Shown: positions 1 to 9,510 of the stretch, piece after piece
How positions within the stretch are numbered: position 1 is the stretch's first letter
Layout of the letters: each line of letters begins with the position of its first letter
Source of the DNA: an uncultured Lachnospiraceae bacterium
Lineage (GTDB): Bacteria > Bacillota > Clostridia > Lachnospirales > Lachnospiraceae
DNA: 21,025 nt
NCBI GenBank assembly: GCA_947174725.1
Contig: CAMWKA010000001.1
Location: 1 to 21,025 of the forward strand
Direction of reading: 5' to 3'
Translations under genes and position numbers: made by a program
The notes under the pieces: model-generated
What the model was told of the DNA's origin: nothing
Database searches by the model: none
What the model saw: only the letters and a program-made list of their open reading frames with translations

Positions 1-1
1 C

Positions 2-322
2 GAGTCGAAACAATTTTATCACGACTTGTTTGGTCTTGATATGATACTTGACCATGATGGCAACATGATTTTAACGGAAGGTCTTGTACTCCAAGACGAA
101 AAAATTTGGAAAAAGTTTTTGGGAAAAGAGATTATTCCGGAAAACAATTCTTGTGAATTGTATTTTGAAGAACGAGACATAGAAGCGTTTATTGAAAAAT
201 TGGAAAAAACATATCCCGGGGTTCAATATGTCAATCGACTTGTGACACATAGTTGGGGACAAAAGGTAATCCGTTTTTACGATTTGGACGGTAATTTGAT
301 TGAAGTAGGAACACCTATGTGA
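2..322 (+). CDS. VOC (glyoxalase/bleomycin resistance/dioxygenase) family protein, 5'-truncated by window edge
   Basis: The frame is open from the left edge, so only the last 106 residues are visible; a TTG at 26 is internal rather than the start. The visible part begins with a stretch like the first VOC helix (KQFYHDLFGLDM). It ends with WGQKVIRFYDLDGNLIEVG, the closing beta strands typical of VOC proteins, in which the last Glu is usually a metal ligand. Family members are about 120-130 residues, so perhaps 20 residues are missing. VOC proteins are small metal-dependent lyases, dioxygenases or drug-binding proteins, and the substrate cannot be told from sequence. The gene is richer in A+T than the atp genes that follow. 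It reads in the same direction as the atp operon but is separated from it by a promoter, so it is probably a separate transcription unit. I see no clear terminator after it. Confidence 0.8.
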   Translation, partial: ESKQFYHDLFGLDMILDHDGNMILTEGLVLQDEKIWKKFLGKEIIPENNSCELYFEERDIEAFIEKLEKTYPGVQYVNRLVTHSWGQKVIRFYDLDGNLIEVGTPM

Positions 323-360
323 TTTCTTCCGAAGATTTCCAAAAAATGAGTAAATCATAG

Positions 361-389
361 TGGACATATCTGCAAAAAATGGTTATAAT
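361..389 (+). promoter_or_regulatory. Probable sigma-A promoter of the atp operon
   Basis: A -35 box TGGACA (361-366, five of six consensus bases) lies exactly 17 nt before a perfect -10 box TATAAT (384-389). It sits in the only gap upstream of the atp genes. The predicted transcription start is near 395-397, only a few bases before the ATG at 400. Confidence 0.65.
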
Positions 390-399
390 AGGAAATATT

Positions 400-663
400 A
401 TGAGTTCAAAAAATAGGAAGAGGCAAAAAGAAAGGCAGTCAACATTTCGGATGCTGACCCTCATTACACAATTTGGAATTAATATGCTTGTTCCGATTTT
501 TTTGTGTTTTTTCGTTGGGTACTATTTGGATAAGAAGATAGGCACTTCTTATTTAATGATCGTCTTCTTTTTTATCGGCGCATTGGCGGGATTTCGCAAT
601 ATCTATATCTTTGCCAGACGGATGACAAAAGATGACGATGAAGATAAGAAAGACAGCAAATGA
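400..663 (+). CDS. atpZ: AtpZ/AtpI-family small membrane protein (F1Fo ATP synthase accessory)
   Basis: This is an 87-residue protein with a basic N-terminus, two predicted membrane segments (about residues 20-42 and 50-75) and a highly charged tail (DDDEDKKDSK). The VGYYLDKKIGTS turn between the helices and the glycine-rich second helix followed by arginines match the AtpZ-type family encoded at the head of many Bacillota atp operons. Members are thought to help c-ring assembly or, together with AtpI, to supply Mg2+/Ca2+ at the membrane. I chose ATG 400 rather than ATG 379 because 379 lies upstream of the predicted transcription start and almost touches the -10 box. A weak AGGAA (390-394) precedes ATG 400 but would probably lie outside the transcript. 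It is followed after about 40 nt by atpI. Confidence 0.75.
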   Translation: MSSKNRKRQKERQSTFRMLTLITQFGINMLVPIFLCFFVGYYLDKKIGTSYLMIVFFFIGALAGFRNIYIFARRMTKDDDEDKKDSK

Positions 664-703
664 TAGATTATCATGCTTAGTTGGTATATATTATAGAAAA
701 AAC

Positions 704-1111
704 ATGGCTGCGGTAATGAAGGAAAAAATAAAAGAAAATCAGACGCTTGTGGAATTGGTCATTGGGATTTTTTGCTTTGGCGCGGTTTGCCAGATCGTCG
801 GAATCTTTTTTACACATGATCAACTGGCGTACGCAGTCAGCCTATGGATTGGGATCATTGCGGCGGTGGGCATAGCGGTTCATATGAACTACACGATCCG
901 GAAAGCGCTGGCTTGTGATGAGGGCACGGCGGAGAAGGTGACCAGAACGTCATATTTTCTGCGATATGGTTGCGTGATGATCCTGTTAGGAGTGGTTGCG
1001 GTTACCGGTGTCATGAATCCGATCGTGACATTTTTGGGAATCATGGGACTGAAAATCGGCGCGTATCTGCAGCCGTTTACGCATAAATTGTTGCAAGGGT
1101 GGATGAAGTAA
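704..1111 (+). CDS. atpI: ATP synthase subunit I (AtpI)
   Basis: This is a 135-residue hydrophobic protein with four predicted membrane helices (roughly residues 14-36, 42-63, 84-102 and 104-125) and a basic C-terminus. Position, size and topology fit the ATP_synt_I family, which assists assembly of the c-ring and is not part of the finished enzyme. The frame stays open upstream to 632, overlapping atpZ, but that stretch is hydrophilic and not family-like. ATG 704 or ATG 716 is more plausible; neither has a strong ribosome-binding site, so the exact start is uncertain. It lies between atpZ and atpB in the same orientation, with 36-39 nt to atpB. Confidence 0.75.
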   Translation: MAAVMKEKIKENQTLVELVIGIFCFGAVCQIVGIFFTHDQLAYAVSLWIGIIAAVGIAVHMNYTIRKALACDEGTAEKVTRTSYFLRYGCVMILLGVVAVTGVMNPIVTFLGIMGLKIGAYLQPFTHKLLQGWMK

Positions 1112-1150
1112 AGGTTTGTGTTATAAAATAATGGACAAGGAGGTGAAATG

Positions 1151-1867
1151 ATGGGAGCAGGTATGCTATTATCCTCGCAGGATCTGGGATTTATGATCAA
1201 GGGCGTATTTTCGTTCTATATCGGTGATACGGAAATCTGGATCACAACGACTCACGTATGTCTTTTGATTATGATTCTGCTGTTGACGATATTTTCGCTC
1301 TGTGCGAGAAAGACGATGAAGAATGCTTCGGAAGTGCCGGGAACATTCCAGTGTATCGTAGAGATGATCGTGGAAATGCTGGATAATATGATCAAGAATG
1401 TTATGGGCAAGAATGCAACAAAGTTTCTGAATTATATTGGAACGATCTTTATCTTTATCTTGCTCAGCAATATTTCCGGCTTGTTTGGTCTGAGACCGCC
1501 TACAGCAGATTACGGCGTTACTTTTCCGCTTGGCATCCTGACGTTTACACTGATTACCTTTAATAAATTTAAACATCAGAAAGTCAGCGGTGTCATCAAG
1601 GGATTGTGTGATCCATGGCCGATTTGGGCACCGATCAATATCATTGGCGATCTGGCAGTTCCAATCTCGTTGTCGCTGCGTCTGTTTGCCAACGTCCTGT
1701 CAGGTACGATCATGATGGCGCTGGTATATGGTCTGTTAAAACTGATCGCAATCGGCTGGCCGGCGGTGCTGCATGTATACTTTGATATGTTTTCCGGAGC
1801 GATCCAGACATATGTATTCTGTATGCTGACCATGACTTATATCTCAGATGCCATCGGGGATAATTAA
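1151..1867 (+). CDS. atpB: F1Fo ATP synthase subunit a
   Basis: This is the membrane stator subunit that forms the two ion half-channels facing the c-ring. The signature SLRLFANVLSG is present; its Arg (codon 1679-1681) is the essential arginine that displaces the ion from the c-ring glutamate. Several hydrophobic helices and the acidic/asparagine-containing INIIGDLAVPISLS segment before the arginine agree with the family. Length is about 238 residues, on the short side but normal for Clostridia. ATG occurs at both 1148 and 1151. The AAGGAGGTG at 1137-1145 is better spaced for 1151. An ATG at 1163 is also in frame. Confidence 0.95.
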   Translation: MGAGMLLSSQDLGFMIKGVFSFYIGDTEIWITTTHVCLLIMILLLTIFSLCARKTMKNASEVPGTFQCIVEMIVEMLDNMIKNVMGKNATKFLNYIGTIFIFILLSNISGLFGLRPPTADYGVTFPLGILTFTLITFNKFKHQKVSGVIKGLCDPWPIWAPINIIGDLAVPISLSLRLFANVLSGTIMMALVYGLLKLIAIGWPAVLHVYFDMFSGAIQTYVFCMLTMTYISDAIGDN

Positions 1868-1881
1868 AATGCGGTAAATGA

Positions 1882-2169
<288 letters not shown>

Positions 2170-2198
2170 GAAAAGAGTCTGAAAGGAGGCTATGAGGC

Positions 2199-2756
2199 TT
2201 GAATACAGGAATTGGAATGCTGTTAAGCAATACAGCGGGGTATGAAAGGCTGTTTGACTTGGATTTTCAGCTGCTGTCTGATTCATTGCTGACGATTATT
2301 GCGGTATTTGTTCTTTTCCTAATTCTTTCTTACAATTTATTTAATCCTGCAAGAAAGATTTTAGAGGATCGTAAAAACAGGATCCAGAACGATATAGCGA
2401 CTGCCCAGAACGATAAAGATGCGGCTCTGGCGATGAAGGAAGAGTATGAAAGCAAGCTGAAAGACGTTGATAAAGAAGTAGAACAGATCTTAAGCGAAGC
2501 CCGTAAGAAAGCATTGGATAATGAAAATAAGATCATTGCGGAAGCCAGAAAAGAAGCGGCAGCAATTATCGAGAGGGCAAACGTAGAAGCTCAGCTGGAG
2601 AAACAGAAAGTTGTCGATGAAGTGAAGCAGGAAATGGTTGCTATCGCGTCTCTGATGGCAGGAAAGGTAGTTTCCGCCAATATTGACACAGAGATTCAGG
2701 ATGGCTTGATTAATGAGACTTTGAAGGAAATAGGTGACAGCACATGGCTAAGCTAA
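2199..2756 (+). CDS. atpF: F1Fo ATP synthase subunit b (TTG start)
   Basis: This is the peripheral stalk subunit. It has one N-terminal membrane helix (about residues 29-47, LLTIIAVFVLFLILSYNLF) followed by NPARKILEDR and a long charged coiled coil (about residues 55-150) rich in Ala, Lys and Glu, which dimerises and reaches up to delta. Length of 185 residues is somewhat above the usual 160-170 because of an N-terminal extension before the membrane helix. AAAGGAGG at 2182-2189 is nine bases before TTG 2199, favouring this non-ATG start; ATG 2217 is an alternative. The last 13 bases overlap the start of atpH, indicating translational coupling. Confidence 0.93.
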   Translation: MNTGIGMLLSNTAGYERLFDLDFQLLSDSLLTIIAVFVLFLILSYNLFNPARKILEDRKNRIQNDIATAQNDKDAALAMKEEYESKLKDVDKEVEQILSEARKKALDNENKIIAEARKEAAAIIERANVEAQLEKQKVVDEVKQEMVAIASLMAGKVVSANIDTEIQDGLINETLKEIGDSTWLS

Positions 2757-3292
2757 TTTCAGGAACTTATGGAGAAGCCTTGTTTCAGCTGGCAGTAGAA
2801 GAACAGAAGGAAGATCAGTTTTTAGAAGAGGTGCTTTCTCTGCAGAAAGTTCTGGCTGAGAACGGTGAATTGAATGATCTGATGAACCATCCGAAGATTT
2901 CCAAAGAGGAAAAAGAAGAGGTTTTAAAGAATGTATTTCAAAACCGGCTTAGTGACGAGCTTACTGGATTTCTTGTACTGATCCTGCAGAAAGACCGTTA
3001 TGGAGAGATTGACGGAATCCTTGATTTCTTCGTAGGAAAGATGAAGGAATATAAAGGTATCGGAACTGCCTATGTGACAACGGCTGTATCCCTGAGGGAT
3101 AAGCAGAAAACAGAAATAAAAGAGAGGCTGCTGGCGACCACCGCGTATCGGGAGATGGAAGTCTATTATGAGGAAGATAAAACTCTGATCGGCGGTATCG
3201 TCATCCGGATCGGAGACAGAGTAGTTGACAGCAGTATCCGTACAAAACTGGAGCGATTGACAAAGGAGTTGTCAGAACTTCAAATCAGTTAA
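2744..3292 (+). CDS. atpH: F1Fo ATP synthase subunit delta
   Basis: This 182-residue protein matches subunit delta (OSCP family), which caps F1 and binds the b dimer. The N-terminal helical domain begins with the typical SGTYGEALFQLAVEE, and LMNHPKISKEEKEEVL is the usual conserved helix. The C-terminal part (TAVSLRDKQKTEIKERL, then a beta region with LIGGIVIRIGDRVVDSSIRTKLERL) is the best-conserved delta signature. It overlaps atpF by 13 bases and lies 47 bases before atpA. Confidence 0.95.
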   Translation: MAKLISGTYGEALFQLAVEEQKEDQFLEEVLSLQKVLAENGELNDLMNHPKISKEEKEEVLKNVFQNRLSDELTGFLVLILQKDRYGEIDGILDFFVGKMKEYKGIGTAYVTTAVSLRDKQKTEIKERLLATTAYREMEVYYEEDKTLIGGIVIRIGDRVVDSSIRTKLERLTKELSELQIS

Positions 3293-3318
3293 GAGTTTTC
3301 AAAAATATAAGATGATAA

Positions 3319-4845
<1,527 letters not shown>

Positions 4846-4905
4846 ATATAAAAATAGAAACCTTAGTCAGATAGAAAGCTAAGAGAAAGGCATGGTTATA
4901 TCATT

Positions 4906-7192
<2,287 letters not shown>

Positions 7193-7224
7193 GCCTTTGT
7201 CTTGGAAAGGAGCTGTTGGATAAG

Positions 7225-7626
7225 GTGGCAGACAATACATTTTTATTAAAAATAATAACACCGGAACGGCTTTTCTTTGAAGGCGAAGCTGAGATGGTAG
7301 AGTTTAATACGACAGAGGGTCAGATCGGTGTCTATAAGAATCATGTGCCGACGACGGTCATTATCAGTCCGGGGATTCTGACAATTACAATGCCTAATGA
7401 AGAAAAGGAGGCAGCGCTTCATGCCGGATTTGTGGAGATCCTGCAGGATCAGGTGACAATACTGGCGGAAGCGATCGAGTGGCCGGATGAGATCGATGAG
7501 AACCGTGCAAAGTCTGCAAAGGAACGTGCAGAAAGAAGACTGCAGGCGAAGGAAGCCGGTATCGATGAGGATCGCGCGCAGATTGCTTTAATGCGTGCGC
7601 TGACCAGAATACAGACAATCAAATAA
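7225..7626 (+). CDS. atpC: F1Fo ATP synthase subunit epsilon with IDxxRA ATP-sensing motif
   Basis: This 133-residue subunit has the N-terminal beta barrel (FLLKIITPERLFFEGEAEMV, then GQIGVYKNHVP) and a full two-helix C-terminal domain. That domain contains IDENRAKSAKERAERRL and IDEDRAQIALMRALTR; the second carries the I(L)DxxRA motif that binds ATP in Bacillus PS3 epsilon and controls the inhibitory up/down change. GTG 7225 gives the family-like N-terminus MADNTF. TTG 7216 is the alternative and lies only three bases after AAGGAG (7207-7212), while GTG is twelve bases away, so the start is not certain. It is the last gene of the atp operon. Confidence 0.95.
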   Translation: MADNTFLLKIITPERLFFEGEAEMVEFNTTEGQIGVYKNHVPTTVIISPGILTITMPNEEKEAALHAGFVEILQDQVTILAEAIEWPDEIDENRAKSAKERAERRLQAKEAGIDEDRAQIALMRALTRIQTIK

Positions 7627-7635
7627 TCATAATGA

Positions 7636-7675
7636 AATAGCGATTGCTATGGAATGGCGATCGCTATTGTTGCGC
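7636..7675 (+). terminator. Hairpin at the end of the atp operon, probable terminator
   Basis: AATAGCGATTGC (7636-7647) pairs with GCGATCGCTATT (7657-7668) over 12 bp with one G-U pair and a 9-nt loop. It starts 9 bases after the atpC stop. The following ATTGTTG is only moderately U-rich, so termination may be incomplete. Confidence 0.6.
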
Positions 7676-7731
7676 TGAAACATTTTTTCGGCATCCGCAT
7701 AGAATATATCAAAGAGCTTTGGGATGTATCT

Positions 7732-8181
7732 ATGAGAGGAAACAGGATATTGCCATTTTACATGACCTATCCCATGCCAATGGCATATGAAGATGAAGAT
7801 GTCATGCTTCGGGATTTGGAATATCTGCAGCAGATGTATCCACAGGATGCAAAAAAGTATCAAAAGAAGATCGTCAGTATCTTAGATAAGATGGACTATG
7901 AAGGAAGTATGATCTATGATGATTATCCGGATCAGTTCATGCTGTATAAACTGTCGAGAGATATTACCGAGATGATCAGGAAAGATGAAATAGCAGAGGC
8001 TGCTAATACTTCTGAAGCGGCGGATGGCGTGATGTCTCCGGGCAGGAATACGATGGAACAGGAGACGGATCTTTCCCCGGAAAGATGGAAGCAGACCGGC
8101 GATATGGTTCAGGTATTGTTATTTTATGAAATCTATAAAAGAAGACATAATTCCGGACGGGGGATGCTAAAATTTTTTTAA
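7732..8181 (+). CDS. Conserved hypothetical protein
   Basis: This is a 149-residue soluble protein with no membrane segment or signal peptide. The N-terminal half is rich in Tyr, Met, Pro and acidic residues: ILPFYMTYPMPMAYEDEDV, then LRDLEYLQQMYP, and DYEGSMIYDDYPDQF. It resembles an uncharacterised family I recall from Lachnospiraceae, with no known function. The middle (about residues 85-120) is a low-complexity linker, and the C-terminus is a basic helix ending RRHNSGRG. I chose ATG 7732 because the frame upstream runs back into the atp terminator hairpin; the ribosome-binding site is weak. It follows the atp operon by about 105 bases and could be transcribed by read-through. A hairpin follows immediately. 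Confidence 0.6.
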   Translation: MRGNRILPFYMTYPMPMAYEDEDVMLRDLEYLQQMYPQDAKKYQKKIVSILDKMDYEGSMIYDDYPDQFMLYKLSRDITEMIRKDEIAEAANTSEAADGVMSPGRNTMEQETDLSPERWKQTGDMVQVLLFYEIYKRRHNSGRGMLKFF

Positions 8182-8185
8182 CGGT

Positions 8186-8234
8186 AAAAAGGAGCTTGCA
8201 GAGCCGGTATGCGGTTTGCGTAGGCTCCTTTTTT
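8186..8234. terminator. Bidirectional-type terminator hairpin between the hypothetical gene and the methyltransferase gene
   Basis: AAAAAGGAGC (8186-8195) pairs with GCTCCTTTTT (8224-8233). An inner helix (about AGCCG 8202-8206 with CGGTT 8212-8216) extends the structure. A run of six T (8229-8234) follows on + and a run of A precedes it, so it could stop transcription in either direction. It ends only 11 bases before the next start codon. Confidence 0.75.
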
Positions 8235-8245
8235 GGGGATAAGAA

Positions 8246-9436
8246 ATGGATAAATTTGAGCAGGACATGAAATTGCGGGAAACGATGCCACAGATCGTAT
8301 CAGAACGGCTGTATCGTATCATCGTCAGCAGACCATTTGGCAAAGGGGAACTGACGAAGGTAACGGTACGTCCGGTTGTCATACGTGGGGAACTGGTCTT
8401 TCAGGAGACAAGGTATGTAGGGACAAAGGTACTGCATGAAAATTACGATGCGGAGAAGATGCAGGATAGACTTATATGCTATCTGAAAGAGGAATTCGGT
8501 CAGTTAGAGGCAGAATGTATTGATAGAAAAATTACGATCCTGACGAATAAGAAGGGAACCGTGACGGTCCGTGAGAAGAAAAAAACAGTTGTCAATGATA
8601 TGGCCGGATGCTCTTTAGAGCATAACCGGAGTAAAAACCATATCTTAAAGGATGGCGAAAAGATAGATTTTCTGGTGGCTCTGGGAGTACAGACACCGGA
8701 AGGCAGGGTGGTCAAATCAAAATATCATAAGTTTAAACAGATCAATCGATATCTGGAATTTATAGAAGATATTTTACCGGCGCTTCAAAAGGAAGATACG
8801 ATACGTATCGTTGATTTCGGTTGTGGAAAATCTTACCTGACATTTGCGCTGTATTATTATCTGAAGATCATACAAAATAAAAATATCGATATTATCGGTC
8901 TGGACCTGAAAAAAGACGTGATCGAAGACTGTAATGCGCTGAAGGACAAGCTTGGATATCAGGATTTAAGATTCATCAGAGGCGATATTAAAGATTATGA
9001 GAATACGGATAGAATAGATATGGTGGTATCCCTTCATGCCTGTGATACGGCGACAGACTATGCCATTGCGAAGGCGGTGTCGTGGGACGCGAAGGTGATC
9101 ATGGCAGTGCCGTGCTGCCAGCATGAATTGAACAGACAGATCGTTTGCGCGCCGCTTCAGGAGATATTAAAGTATGGCGTCATCAAGGAACGGGTATCGG
9201 CGCTGATCACGGATGCTTATCGTGCGGATTGCCTGGAAAAGATAGGATATGAGACGCAGATCCTGGAATTTATCGATCTGGAGCATACGCCGAAGAACCT
9301 GCTGATCCGTGCGGTCAGGAAAGAAAAAAAGATTTCCCCTAAAAAGTATGGTCGGGAAACTTCCGGTTCTTTGGAAGAACTGGAGCAATACCTTCATATC
9401 CATCCGTTGTTGGGACAATTGATAGGGAAACGTTGA
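8246..9436 (+). CDS. Class I SAM-dependent methyltransferase, Methyltransf_32 type
   Basis: This is a 396-residue cytoplasmic protein. An N-terminal domain (about 1-150) is followed by KSKYHKFKQINRYLEFIED and a Rossmann-type SAM domain. The SAM-binding loop IVDFGCGKSYLTFAL has the acidic start and glycines at Asp190, Gly192 and Gly194, and IIGLDLKKDVIEDC is the second strand. VVSLHACDTATDYAI and the VPCCQHEL motif (289-295) are characteristic of the family that includes eukaryotic GSTCD/METTL25-like proteins. The target is unknown; RNA or protein is possible. GGGG (8235-8238) serves as a weak ribosome-binding site. It is followed after 74 bases by the 849-residue surface protein gene, with no terminator seen between them, so the two may be co-transcribed. 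Confidence 0.85.
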   Translation: MDKFEQDMKLRETMPQIVSERLYRIIVSRPFGKGELTKVTVRPVVIRGELVFQETRYVGTKVLHENYDAEKMQDRLICYLKEEFGQLEAECIDRKITILTNKKGTVTVREKKKTVVNDMAGCSLEHNRSKNHILKDGEKIDFLVALGVQTPEGRVVKSKYHKFKQINRYLEFIEDILPALQKEDTIRIVDFGCGKSYLTFALYYYLKIIQNKNIDIIGLDLKKDVIEDCNALKDKLGYQDLRFIRGDIKDYENTDRIDMVVSLHACDTATDYAIAKAVSWDAKVIMAVPCCQHELNRQIVCAPLQEILKYGVIKERVSALITDAYRADCLEKIGYETQILEFIDLEHTPKNLLIRAVRKEKKISPKKYGRETSGSLEELEQYLHIHPLLGQLIGKR

Positions 9437-9510
9437 TCAAGCGTGTCCTTAGAGGATCAAAAAGGGGATAACATTCAGGGATAATCTGGGAAAGGAACAA
9501 GAACCTTAAA

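Noticed and set aside
379..399. Longer atpZ starting at ATG 379
   Set aside because: It almost abuts the -10 box at 384-389 and lies upstream of the predicted transcript start; the extra seven residues are not family-like.
632..703. Longer atpI starting at 632 inside atpZ
   Set aside because: The added residues are hydrophilic, overlap the atpZ tail in another frame and are not typical of the family; start at 704 or 716 is more likely.
7654..7731. Longer form of the hypothetical protein starting inside the atp terminator
   Set aside because: The start would lie in the hairpin loop and its right arm; the family-like sequence begins at 7732.
7724..7735. Tiny ATG-TAT-CTA-TGA reading frame overlapping the start at 7732
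   Set aside because: It has no clear ribosome-binding site and is expected often by chance.
9459..9490. Repeated GGGATAA motifs before the 849-residue protein gene
   Set aside because: They are too short and few to be more than chance; no promoter or operator pattern could be supported.
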